Of a stretch of 22,953 bases of DNA, positions 7,420 to 15,009 are shown piece by piece (the first letter of the stretch is position 1; each line of letters begins with the position of its first letter). The position numbers and the translations under genes are program-made. The notes under the pieces were generated by a model. That model was not told where the DNA came from. It worked only from the letters and a program-made list of their open reading frames with translations, and ran no database searches. The stretch is from the NCBI GenBank assembly GCA_959604115.1, contig CAUHBW010000012.1, positions 1 to 22,953 on the forward strand, in the 5' to 3' direction. The DNA is from an uncultured Bilophila sp. GTDB taxonomy: Bacteria; Desulfobacterota; Desulfovibrionia; Desulfovibrionales; Desulfovibrionaceae.

Positions 7420-8913
7420 ATGCTCTACATCTCCATCCTGCTCACGCTGCTCGCGGTGGCGTGCCTGATTTTCGTGCCGAACACGGTGATCATCCTGACG
7501 TTCGTGGCGATCATGCACGGCTTCGCCGTATTCAGCGCCTGCCACGCCCTCCTGCACAAGCGCGACTCGCGGGCCGCGCTCGGCTGGATCGCCATCATTC
7601 TGTTCATGCCGCCGGTGGGCCTGCCGCTGTACTGGCTGTTCGGGATCGCGCGGATCGACAGCCAAGCCGTCCGGCTCATGGAAAAGGCCGCCCAAAACGT
7701 CATGGGCGGCCTCGTGGATCTGCATGGAAAATCGCTGACTGAGAAACCGGAAGGCTTCATCCGGGAAGAGGAGGTGCCGCAGGCGTGGCATTATCTCGTC
7801 GCCCCCGGCTCCAGCATTTCCGGGCGGTGCATGACCGAGGGCAACGCCCTCACGGTGCTGCACAACGGCGAGGCCGCCTACCCGGTCATGCTCGCCGCCA
7901 TCAACGATGCGTCGGAGCGGGTGTACCTGTCGAGCTTCATCTTCGGGTACGACGAGGTGGGGAAAGCCTTTGCCGCCGCCCTGCGCAAGGCGGCGGAACG
8001 CGGCTGCGACGTGCGGGTGCTCATGGACGGCGTGGGCTCCTTCCACCCGTTGGCGAACTGGCGCAGGCGGTTCGGTCCGGACGTGAAGCTGGCCTCCTTC
8101 CTGCCGCCCCGGCTCATTCCGCCGCAGTTTTCCATCAACCTGCGCACCCACCGCAAGGTGCTGGTGTGCGACGGCGAAACGGGCTTCACCGGCGGCATGA
8201 ACATTTCGCAGCACCATCTCGCCAACCTGAAACGCCGGGCGCGGGTGCAGGACATCCATTTCCGCTGCGCCGGGCCCATCGCCCAGCAGCTCGAAATCGC
8301 CTTCCTCATGGACTGGAGCTTCGCCACGGGCGACAGCACGAGCACGCCCATGGGGCGGGTGGAGAAGCAGGGAAGCTCGCTGTGCCGCCTGCTCATGGAC
8401 GGCCCCGGCACGCCCGAGGACACCATCCTCGACCTCGTGTGCGCCCAGATTTCGGCGTCCCGGCATTCCGTGCGGATCATGAGCCCGTACTTTCTGCCGC
8501 CGCACCGGCTGCACGGCGAACTCGTGAGCGCGGTGCTGCGCGGCGTGGACGTCAGCGTCGTCCTGCCCGACGAGAACAACCACCGGATGGTGGACTGGGC
8601 CATGCGCCACCAGATGCCCATGCTCGCGGACAGGGGCGTCAGGATTTTCCGCCAGCCCCCGCCCTTCGCCCACACCAAGCTCCTGCTCATCGACGGCGAG
8701 TATACCCTGCTCGGCTCGGCCAACCTCGATCCCCGCAGCCTCAACCTCAACTTCGAGCTGGTGATGGAAGTGCTGGACCTGCGGCTGACCGAACAGCTCA
8801 CCGCCTTTTATGACGAGGTACGAAGCCGTTCCGTTTCGGTCCCGACGACCTACCCCGCGCTCCCCTACCGCCTGCGGAACGCCGCGAGCTGGATGTTCTC
8901 GCCGTACCTGTAG
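7420..8913 (+). CDS. cls: cardiolipin synthase, phospholipase D superfamily
   Basis: This 497-residue membrane protein condenses phosphatidylglycerol into cardiolipin. Two N-terminal membrane segments (about 2-20 and 22-42, with another hydrophobic stretch at 55-75 containing WIAIILFMPPVGLPLYWLFG) precede two PLD-type HKD motifs. The first is His244/Lys246/Asp251 in RTHRKVLVCD and the second His418/Lys420/Asp425 in AHTKLLLID, each followed by the usual Gly-rich or GSANLDPRS segment. The C-terminus FSPYL fits the family ending. No clear Shine-Dalgarno directly precedes ATG 7420; the nearest GGAGG is locked in the hairpin at 7385-7406. Its last 116 bases overlap the end of the RNase R gene on the other strand. 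The symbol is generic (ClsA-like architecture). Confidence 0.93.
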   Translation: MLYISILLTLLAVACLIFVPNTVIILTFVAIMHGFAVFSACHALLHKRDSRAALGWIAIILFMPPVGLPLYWLFGIARIDSQAVRLMEKAAQNVMGGLVDLHGKSLTEKPEGFIREEEVPQAWHYLVAPGSSISGRCMTEGNALTVLHNGEAAYPVMLAAINDASERVYLSSFIFGYDEVGKAFAAALRKAAERGCDVRVLMDGVGSFHPLANWRRRFGPDVKLASFLPPRLIPPQFSINLRTHRKVLVCDGETGFTGGMNISQHHLANLKRRARVQDIHFRCAGPIAQQLEIAFLMDWSFATGDSTSTPMGRVEKQGSSLCRLLMDGPGTPEDTILDLVCAQISASRHSVRIMSPYFLPPHRLHGELVSAVLRGVDVSVVLPDENNHRMVDWAMRHQMPMLADRGVRIFRQPPPFAHTKLLLIDGEYTLLGSANLDPRSLNLNFELVMEVLDLRLTEQLTAFYDEVRSRSVSVPTTYPALPYRLRNAASWMFSPYL

Positions 8914-11317
8914 TTCCCTCCAGTTCGAGGTTCACTTCCAGACGTCCGATGTTCACGTCGGTGAGGCGCACGGTCACGGCCTGCCCGAGCCGGAACCGCC
9001 GTCCCGTGCCCACGCCGATAAGTTCCTGCCGATCCGGGTCGAACTCGAACCAGTCGTCCCGGAAACTCGTCAGGCGCACCATTCCTTCCACGGGCATCTC
9101 GTCGAATTCCACGAAGAAGCCGAAGTCCGACACCCCCGAAACGACGCCCTCGAACGTCTCGCCCGTGCGCTCCCGCAGCAGCAGGCAGCCGAGACGGCGG
9201 GCGATCTCCCGCTCGGCCTCGGTCGCGGCCCGTTCGCGGGCGTTGCACTGATCCGCCGCCATGAGCAGCTTGTGCCCGGCGAGGATCGGCCCCGCCGTCG
9301 CGCCCAGCGTGAAGGCCAGCGCCCGATGCACCAGCAGGTCGGCGTAACGCCGGATGGGCGAGGTGAAATGGCAGTAGCAGGGCGAAGCCAGTCCGAAGTG
9401 CTCGCCCGCCTCCGGCGAATACCGCGCCTGCATCATCGACCGCAGCACGAGCCGTCCCACAAGGTACTCCTGCGGGGTTCCCGCGGCCTGCGCCAGAATG
9501 TCCCGGAGCCGCGCGGGCGACGGGGTTTCGCCCTTTTTGAGCGAAAGCGCGTCGCTGCGGGCCAAATCCGTCGAAGCCAGCGTGCGGAACAGGGTCGCCA
9601 GCCGGTCCGGGTCGGGCGCGGGGTGGATGCGGTACGGGAACGGCGTGCCCTTTTCCGTAAGAAAACGGGCCACGGCCTCATTGGCCGCCAGCATGAACTC
9701 CTCAATCAGCCGGTGCGCGAAGAAGCGCACCCGCCGCCGGATGTCCCGCACTTCGCCGGTGGCCCGGTCCACGATGAACTGCGCCTCCGGCAAGTCGAAG
9801 TCGAGGCTGCCCCGCGCCTGCCGCCGTTCGAGCAGCAGACGGGCAAGATCCTCGGCGTCCCGCAGGTACGGATGGCGTTGGAGCAGTTCGCCGCCGTGAT
9901 CCAGCGCGTCCTGCACGCCCTCGTAGGTCAGCCGTCCCCGCGAGCGGATCAGGCCGGGAAAAAAGGCCGAGGACACCGGAAAGCCGCGCCCGTCGAACCC
10001 GATGCGGGCCGCCATGACCAGCCGGTCCTCGTCCGGGCGCAGGCTGCACAGGCCGTTCGACAGCACTTCCGGCAGCATGGGTTCCACGGAGGTGGGGAAA
10101 TAGTAGGAGTTGCCGCGCTCCCGGGCCTCGCGGTCCAGCCGCGAACCGGGCAGCACGAAATGGCTCACGTCCGCGATGGCGACCCATAGCTCCCACGCCG
10201 CGCCGGAGCCCTCGGGCAGCCGCCGGGCGTACACCGCGTCGTCGAAGTCGCGGGCGTCCTCGCCGTCGATGGTCACGAAGGGCACGCCGCGCAGATCCTG
10301 CCGCTTCGCCGCGGAGGTTTTCGGAAGCCGTTCAAGGGACGGGGCGTTCTCCACGTCCGAAAACGGGGACAGGCCGCCCAGATCGGCGGTTTCGGCGGCG
10401 CGCTTCTCCAGCTCGTCGGCCTCGGCGAGCACGTTGGGCGGGAAATCCAGCGGGATTTCGTGGTTCAGCTTGGTCAGCCGTTCCTGCACCATCGCGTCTT
10501 CCTCAAGGCCGAGGGACACGCGGGCGACGCCGTTCCACAGCCCGTCCTCGACCTTCTCCTCCGGCGTGACCAGCAGGAGTTCGCCGAGCCGGGGCGCGGT
10601 CTTCAGCGCGGAAACGTCCGCATCGATCAGGAAGTCCAGACGCGGGTCCGCCGGACGGCACAACACGCCGCGCGGCGTCCGGTTCCGGGTGACGTGGACG
10701 GCGAGTTCCTTCTGGCGGCGTTCGAGGACGCGCAGGATGCGTCCCTCGGGATTGCGCATCCTGCCGCCCCGGTGCTGCGGAGCCGGTTGCAGGGCGACTT
10801 CCACGCGGTCGCCGTGCCACGCGTCACCCAGAAAGCCGGGATGGATGAAAATGTCGGGCTGCAAGCGCGATTCCGCGCGTTTTCGTCCGCCGCCGTCCAC
10901 CGCCTGCGGCGCGTCCTCGGGGGAGTCCCGCACGGCGTCGGGGGTCACGAAGCCCGCGCCCGAACGCTGGATGGACAGGACGCCGGTCACGATGCTGGCC
11001 TGCGTGGCTTCGACCCACTTGCCGCCGCGCAGCCGGATGACCCGGCCCTCGGCCTGCAACGCATCAAGGAGGTTTTCCAGAGGCTTCTTGTCCCGGCGGG
11101 ACAGATCGAGAAAGCGGATCAGATCGTCGAGACGGACGGGGTGGCGGACCTTGCCCATGAGTTCGAGCAGTTCCTTGGGATCAAGCCCTCCGGGGACGCT
11201 GACGAAGGCATGGTCTTCCGTATGGCGGGAAGGTTTCTTGCCGGATCGGGCCGGGCGGGAAGCGTCCTCTCGGACGGTTTCGCCGAAATAGCCGCGCTGG
11301 CGAGGATGTTTTTTCAT
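8798..11317 (-). CDS. rnr: RNase R, 3'-5' exoribonuclease
   Basis: This 839-residue RNase II-superfamily enzyme degrades structured RNA. An N-terminal winged-helix/cold-shock portion (about 45-290) precedes the catalytic RNB domain, whose signature TIDGEDARDFDDAV lies at 349-362. Its Asp cluster binds the catalytic metals. Further RNB hallmarks are DVSHFV, NSYYFP, LSNGLCSLRPDEDRL and, late in the domain, CYCHFTSPIRRYADLLVHR. A C-terminal S1 RNA-binding domain (GETFEGVVSGVSDFGFFVEF onward) is followed by a basic Arg/Gly/Lys tail typical of RNase R rather than RNase II. Start at 11317 with a modest AAAGG upstream. The basic tail is encoded across the convergent overlap with cls. A short ORF break or frameshift is not seen. 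Confidence 0.96.
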   Translation of the reverse strand: MKKHPRQRGYFGETVREDASRPARSGKKPSRHTEDHAFVSVPGGLDPKELLELMGKVRHPVRLDDLIRFLDLSRRDKKPLENLLDALQAEGRVIRLRGGKWVEATQASIVTGVLSIQRSGAGFVTPDAVRDSPEDAPQAVDGGGRKRAESRLQPDIFIHPGFLGDAWHGDRVEVALQPAPQHRGGRMRNPEGRILRVLERRQKELAVHVTRNRTPRGVLCRPADPRLDFLIDADVSALKTAPRLGELLLVTPEEKVEDGLWNGVARVSLGLEEDAMVQERLTKLNHEIPLDFPPNVLAEADELEKRAAETADLGGLSPFSDVENAPSLERLPKTSAAKRQDLRGVPFVTIDGEDARDFDDAVYARRLPEGSGAAWELWVAIADVSHFVLPGSRLDREARERGNSYYFPTSVEPMLPEVLSNGLCSLRPDEDRLVMAARIGFDGRGFPVSSAFFPGLIRSRGRLTYEGVQDALDHGGELLQRHPYLRDAEDLARLLLERRQARGSLDFDLPEAQFIVDRATGEVRDIRRRVRFFAHRLIEEFMLAANEAVARFLTEKGTPFPYRIHPAPDPDRLATLFRTLASTDLARSDALSLKKGETPSPARLRDILAQAAGTPQEYLVGRLVLRSMMQARYSPEAGEHFGLASPCYCHFTSPIRRYADLLVHRALAFTLGATAGPILAGHKLLMAADQCNARERAATEAEREIARRLGCLLLRERTGETFEGVVSGVSDFGFFVEFDEMPVEGMVRLTSFRDDWFEFDPDRQELIGVGTGRRFRLGQAVTVRLTDVNIGRLEVNLELEGTTGTARTSSSRRSAGGRGARGRSSGPKRNGFVPRHKRR

Positions 11318-11339
11318 AGGGGAACCTTTGGGGTGGAGG

Positions 11340-11364
11340 AAAAATCGAGGAGGAGCCCCCTCCT
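11340..11364 (-). terminator. possible weak terminator between hxlR and rnr
   Basis: On the minus strand AGGAGG and CCTCCT (11348-11353 and 11359-11364) form a 6-bp stem with a five-base loop, followed by CG and a run ATTTTT. It could end hxlR transcription ahead of rnr. The stem is short. I see nothing else definite in the rest of the 194-base gap (11318-11511). Confidence 0.35.
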
Positions 11365-11511
11365 TCTCCTTGGATTGCCGGATGCGGGCGTCGGTTCAGG
11401 GCGCAACGAAGCGCCGGGACGCCCGATGGACACGGAGCGGAGAGATGCGGGCAAGTATGACCCAGAAGCGAGGGGCTGGCAATGCGTGAGAACGCAAGGA
11501 AAACGACGCCG

Positions 11512-11901
11512 TTAGACTCGTGAAGGGGGGGGTTCCGCGTCGCGGGCGAGCTGTTTTCCGCCCCATGCGTAGAGTTCGCGCAGCGCGGGGAGGAGATCCC
11601 GGCCCCGTTCGGTCAGGGCGTATTCCACGCGCGGCGGCACCTCGCCGTAGTCGATCCGGCGCACGAGGCCGTCGGCTTCGAGCTCCCGAAGGCACTGGGT
11701 CAGCATGATGTTGGTGACGCCGACCACACGCCGCTTCAGTTCGTTGTACCGCACCGTCTCGGCGTCGAACAGGTGCCAGAGGATCGGCAGTTTCCACTTG
11801 CCGCCGATGAGGCGCAGGGCATGGATGACCGGGCAGGGCACGGTGTAGATGTTGGCGGCGGGGAGCGCCGTGCGATATCCGGCGCGCTTCGCTCCGTTCA
11901 T
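11512..11901 (-). CDS. HxlR-family transcriptional regulator (first copy)
   Basis: A 129-residue winged-helix regulator of the HxlR type, which often responds to electrophiles or redox stress through an N-terminal Cys. Visible signatures are CPV at 23-25, RLIGGKWKLPILWHL (30-44), RYNELKR (51-57), the recognition-helix region GVTNIMLTQCLRELEADGLV and EVPPRVEYALTERG (87-100). The conserved Cys23 is present, as is Cys70. The start at 11901 is preceded by AAGGA. It is divergent from a flavoprotein gene 154 bases away, an arrangement in which HxlR proteins commonly control the neighbouring oxidoreductase; that is inference here. The C-terminal tail (EPPPSRV) is variable. Confidence 0.93.
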   Translation of the reverse strand: MNGAKRAGYRTALPAANIYTVPCPVIHALRLIGGKWKLPILWHLFDAETVRYNELKRRVVGVTNIMLTQCLRELEADGLVRRIDYGEVPPRVEYALTERGRDLLPALRELYAWGGKQLARDAEPPPSRV

Positions 11902-11923
11902 GGCGTCGTTCCTTTCGAAAAAA

Positions 11924-11951
11924 ATATTAGAAAAAAATCAACCTGTTTCAA
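11924..11951 (-). promoter_or_regulatory. candidate promoter of the first hxlR gene
   Basis: On the minus strand TTGAAA (11946-11951), a 16-base spacer and TAATAT (11924-11929) precede the hxlR start in an A/T-rich patch that contrasts with the GC-rich surroundings. Further right, an inverted repeat GTTT-TCGG-AAAC (11983-11994) lies between the divergent genes and might be an operator. No copy of the GTACT-N10-AGTAC element of the second pair is seen here, only a single GTACT at 11977-11981. Confidence 0.4.
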
Positions 11952-12055
11952 CGCAAGCCAAGGCAGAAAAAACTGCGTACTTGTTTTCGGAAACCCGATT
12001 GGCGATAGTCTGAACTCAATCCAGCCGGACATTCCGGCCCCGAAAAGGAGAAGCC

Positions 12056-12724
12056 ATGACCTATTACGCCGTCAACGGCAGCCCGAGAAAAGCTAACAAC
12101 ACCGCCACCATCCTGAACCACGTCCTTGAGGGCGCGCGCGACGCCGACCCGCAGGCGCAAACGGAACTGATCCATCTGTACGACTACGACTATACCGGGT
12201 GCGTGAGCTGTTTCGAGTGCAAGCGGCTCGGCGGCAAAAACTACGGTCGCTGCGCCGTCCGCGACGCACTGAGTCCGCTTATGGAACGCCTTGCCGACGC
12301 GGACGGACTCGTCTTCGGTTCGCCCGTCTACTTCCACGGCATCACCGGAAAACTGCGGATGTTTTTCGAGCGATTTCTGTTCCACTTTTTCGTCTACGAC
12401 GCCGACTATTCCTCATTGGCTCCCAAGAAGATGCCCACGGCGTTCGTCTACACCATGAACGTCCCCTACGAAGTCATGATTGCGGACCGCTATACGGACG
12501 AATTCAACCGCATGGAACTGTTCATTCAAAAGATATTCACCAAGCCCGAAGTCCTGTACGTGAACGACACCTACCAGTTCCGCGACTACGCCAAATACAA
12601 GGTCGAATGCTTCTCGGAAGCGCACAAGGCGCACCATCGGGAACAACAATTCCCCATCGACTGCCAAAAAGCCTTCGCTCTGGGGCGGTCACTGGCGGCG
12701 CGCAGCAACCGGAGCGACGGCTAG
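12056..12724 (+). CDS. flavodoxin-fold NAD(P)H-dependent oxidoreductase with Cys cluster
   Basis: A 222-residue protein of the NADPH-dependent FMN reductase/iron-sulfur flavoprotein superfamily. The N-terminus YYAVNGSPRKANNTATIL is the FMN-phosphate-binding loop, and GSPVYFHGITGKLRMFFERF (near 88-107) is the second flavin-binding segment. Between them lie Cys49, Cys52, Cys55 and Cys66 (C-x2-C-x2-C-x10-C), resembling the cluster ligands of iron-sulfur flavoproteins but with a longer last spacing. The start has a strong AAAAGGAG. It is divergent from an HxlR regulator, suggesting induction by a redox or electrophile signal. Its 3' end overlaps the end of lpxK on the opposite strand by 36 bases. 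The substrate cannot be told from sequence. Confidence 0.88.
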   Translation: MTYYAVNGSPRKANNTATILNHVLEGARDADPQAQTELIHLYDYDYTGCVSCFECKRLGGKNYGRCAVRDALSPLMERLADADGLVFGSPVYFHGITGKLRMFFERFLFHFFVYDADYSSLAPKKMPTAFVYTMNVPYEVMIADRYTDEFNRMELFIQKIFTKPEVLYVNDTYQFRDYAKYKVECFSEAHKAHHREQQFPIDCQKAFALGRSLAARSNRSDG

Positions 12725-13771
12725 CCCCTTTCCCTTCGCCCATGCGTCCAGCCAGTCGGGGAACGCGGCCTCGGACCACAGCTTCGGCCCGAAGGCCGCC
12801 TCCACGCGCAGCGCCCAGACGTCGGACAGCGGCAGTTCCCGCAGTTTCACGGCATCTTTGCAGGTGCAGATCACGGGCATGCCCAAACGTTCCAGCCGGG
12901 CGGCATCCTCGGCCCCGTAGGCGTGATGATCCGGGAAAGCCACCGTTTCGGCGGGCTGACAGCCCATGAACGCGATCACGGTCCGCACGACCTGCGCGGG
13001 ATCGCCTACCCCGCCGACGACCGCGTAGGGGCGTCCGGCGAAGTCTCCGGCCTCGCGGCGTTCGTTCCCGCGCAGGCTCCGCAGGCACACGGGACGCAGG
13101 GCGAACGTAAACAACGGGCGTCCGAAGCCCGCAAGCCGCCGCTCGCAGGCCGGGCGCAGAGCCTCCCACGACTCGGGCGGGCATTTGATCATGAAGGCGT
13201 CGGTCCGGTTCAGCGTCTCCGGTCCTTCGCGCCACGCTCCGGCGGGGATCACCCTGCCCCACTCGTCGCCCAGATCATCGGGCCGGAGCAGCACGATGTC
13301 GAGGTCGCGCCGCACCTTCACATGTTGGAACCCGTCGTCCAGCACGAACAGATCGGGCAGCAGCTCTTCCTCGGCCCAACGCCCGGCTCGTCCGCGGTCG
13401 GGGTCCACCACAATCGCGCTCTCCGGGTGTTCCAACGCCAGCATCAGCGGTTCGTCCCCGGCCTCTCCGGGCGTGTGCGACGTTCGTACCCGCAACGGCA
13501 GTTCCGGGGGCGCGGCCTTGTAGCCGCGCGACAGCACCACGGCCCGCAGGCCGCGCGCCTCGCTCCAGCCGAGGAGCCAGTCCACCACGGGCGTCTTTCC
13601 CGTGCCGCCCCAGGCGATATTGCCCACGGAGACGCACGGGCGGGAAGGCCGGAACGCGGGCGAGTCCGCCGCCTCCCACTTCGCCCTGCGCGCCGCCATC
13701 AGGCGTTCGTACAGCCGCGAAACCGGCGTCAGCACCGGCCTCAGCCTCTGTTGCCATCGCAGCGGGTTCAT
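12689..13771 (-). CDS. lpxK: LpxK, tetraacyldisaccharide 4'-kinase
   Basis: This 360-residue enzyme phosphorylates the 4'-position of the lipid A disaccharide at the inner membrane, which implies an LPS-containing cell. The Walker A segment GNIAWGGTGKTP lies at 50-61. The family motifs SRGYK (81-85), GDEPLML (105-111), DPDRGRAG and LDDGFQH (144-150, VLDDGFQHVKVRRDLDIVLL region) follow in order, with PDHHAYG and TCKDAVKL in the C-terminal half. The N-terminal helix (about 8-28) is the membrane-association segment in homologues. Start at 13771 with AGGAG nine bases upstream. It is preceded by a 240-base gap rich in palindromes and is convergent with the flavoprotein gene. Confidence 0.96.
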   Translation of the reverse strand: MNPLRWQQRLRPVLTPVSRLYERLMAARRAKWEAADSPAFRPSRPCVSVGNIAWGGTGKTPVVDWLLGWSEARGLRAVVLSRGYKAAPPELPLRVRTSHTPGEAGDEPLMLALEHPESAIVVDPDRGRAGRWAEEELLPDLFVLDDGFQHVKVRRDLDIVLLRPDDLGDEWGRVIPAGAWREGPETLNRTDAFMIKCPPESWEALRPACERRLAGFGRPLFTFALRPVCLRSLRGNERREAGDFAGRPYAVVGGVGDPAQVVRTVIAFMGCQPAETVAFPDHHAYGAEDAARLERLGMPVICTCKDAVKLRELPLSDVWALRVEAAFGPKLWSEAAFPDWLDAWAKGKGLAVAPVAARRQ

Positions 13772-13801
13772 ATGTGCGCTCCTTTTTGTGGGAGGGAAGG
13801 A

Positions 13802-13834
13802 TGAGGAATCCTCACGGAAACGACGTCAGACGTC
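13802..13834. promoter_or_regulatory. palindromes in the lpxK leader
   Basis: A perfect 13-base palindrome TGAGGA-A-TCCTCA (13802-13814) and two tandem GACGTC palindromes separated by one base (13822-13834) lie 31-63 bases upstream of the lpxK ATG. They could be operator sites or RNA structure; no regulator can be named. Confidence 0.35.
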
Positions 13835-13894
13835 CAAACTTTCGCCCGGACGCCTCTTACAGAAAAAAGGCCGACCTCACCCATAAAAATGGAA

Positions 13895-13912
13895 AATCCC
13901 CCATAAGGGATT
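13895..13912 (-). terminator. possible terminator in the panC-lpxK gap
   Basis: AATCCC and GGGATT (13895-13900, 13907-13912) form a 6-bp stem with a six-base loop. On the minus strand it is followed by TTCCATTTTTATG. It could end transcripts coming from panC, about 100 bases after the panC stop. The stem is short. Confidence 0.4.
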
Positions 13913-13949
13913 CAATAAAGCCAAAAGGCTGAGGGAGAAGGGAGGGGGT

Positions 13950-14006
13950 CCGGGGGAGGGAGGAGGGAAGCCTTTCTTCAGAAAGGTTCCCTCCTCCCTC
14001 CCCCGG
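13950..14006. repeat. long near-perfect hairpin next to the panC stop
   Basis: The arms 13950-13977 and 13980-14006 are complementary over 27 pairs with a single bulged G, making one of the strongest hairpins in the window. The purine-rich arm is on the plus strand and is preceded by G runs at 13933-13935, 13940-13942 and 13944-13948. It lies five bases after the panC stop on the minus strand and lacks a following T-run. It looks more like an interspersed palindromic repeat or an RNA-stabilising 3' hairpin than a plain terminator. Confidence 0.8.
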
Positions 14007-14011
14007 TTCTT

Positions 14012-14866
14012 CTACCCTTCAACCTTCAACAACATATTATCGATCAGCCTCGCCTTGCCGAGACGGAAGGCGAGGGCGCAGAGGGCGTCGCCTTCGAGCC
14101 GATCCACCTTGGTGAGCATGGCGGGATCGACCACTGAAATGTAGTCCTCCTGCCCGGCGGGGAGATGCTCGGCCAGATAGGTCCGAACCGACGCGATGAT
14201 CGCGGCGGCGTCGCGTTCGCCGCCCGCCGCCAGACGGGCCGCCATCTCCAGCGACTTGCGGAGCTGCGGAGCCTGCGCCCGCTCCTCGGCGGTCAGGTAG
14301 ACGTTGCGCGAACTGAGAGCCAGACCGTCGGCCTCACGCACGATGGGCCTCCCCACGATTTCCACGGGCACGTTCAGGTCCGCAACCATCTTTTTGATGA
14401 TCGCGAGCTGCTGCCAGTCCTTCTCGCCGAACACGGCAAGCGACGGCTGCGCCAGCATGAACAGCTTCAGGACCACCGTGCATACGCCCCGGAAATGGAT
14501 CGGGCGGCTCACTCCGCACAACGTATTGGCGAGCGCGGGCACCTCCACCCATGTGGCGTGATCGGGCGCGTACATGCTTTCCGGATCGGGAGCGTACAGC
14601 AGGTCGCCGCCAAGCTCCCGGACAAGGGCCGAATCGCTCTCGAAATCGCGCGGATAGGCTTCAAGGTCTTCATTCGGCCCAAACTGCGTCGGATTGACGA
14701 ACAGGCTCACGATCACCTTGTCCGCCGCCGAACGGGCGTACCGGATCAGGCTCGCATGCCCTTCATGATAGTAGCCCATCGTAGGCACGAGGGCCACCTT
14801 GAGGCCCTGACGGCGCCATTCCACGCCCGCCGCCCGCAATGCTTCCGGAGTATGAACAATCCGCAT
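14012..14866 (-). CDS. panC: PanC, pantothenate synthetase
   Basis: This 284-residue ligase joins pantoate and beta-alanine with ATP hydrolysis to AMP. The nucleotidyl-transferase HxGH motif is HEGH at 34-37 within PTMGYYHEGHASLI. FVNPTQFGPNEDL..YPR (56-73), GEKDWQQL and READGLALSSRN follow in the expected order. Length matches the family. Start at 14866 gives MRIVHTPEALR as in homologues; the ribosome site is weak (GGGAT). It follows panB by 143 bases in the same direction; panD is not in the window. Confidence 0.97.
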   Translation of the reverse strand: MRIVHTPEALRAAGVEWRRQGLKVALVPTMGYYHEGHASLIRYARSAADKVIVSLFVNPTQFGPNEDLEAYPRDFESDSALVRELGGDLLYAPDPESMYAPDHATWVEVPALANTLCGVSRPIHFRGVCTVVLKLFMLAQPSLAVFGEKDWQQLAIIKKMVADLNVPVEIVGRPIVREADGLALSSRNVYLTAEERAQAPQLRKSLEMAARLAAGGERDAAAIIASVRTYLAEHLPAGQEDYISVVDPAMLTKVDRLEGDALCALAFRLGKARLIDNMLLKVEG

Positions 14867-14887
14867 TATCTTATCCCAAGTCTAAAG

Positions 14888-14903
14888 GTTGAAACATTTC
14901 AAC
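14888..14903. repeat. inverted repeat upstream of panC
   Basis: GTTGAAA-CA-TTTCAAC forms a perfect 7-bp inverted repeat 22 bases upstream of the panC ATG. A second, looser pair CTTTGAA/TTCAAAG lies at about 14992-15015 by the panB stop, and an imperfect CGCCG/CGGCG stem lies between them. They may be operator-like or processing structures in the panB-panC gap; no standard terminator is apparent. Confidence 0.4.
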
Positions 14904-15009
14904 ATGAAAAACTGAAAAGCGAGGCGACGGAATCCGCCCGCCGCAACGTGCGCGGATGCCGCCGGAAACCGCGCTCTTCGGCGGAAGAAACCTTTGAAGG
15001 CGAAACGTT

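Noticed and set aside
10110..11515. Plus-strand open frames opposite the rnr gene
   Set aside because: They are Arg/Ser/Pro-rich shadow translations; the RNase R frame has all family motifs.
14867..15009. Small gene between panB and panC
   Set aside because: No start with a ribosome site and no coding-type frame of useful length was found; only inverted repeats are visible.
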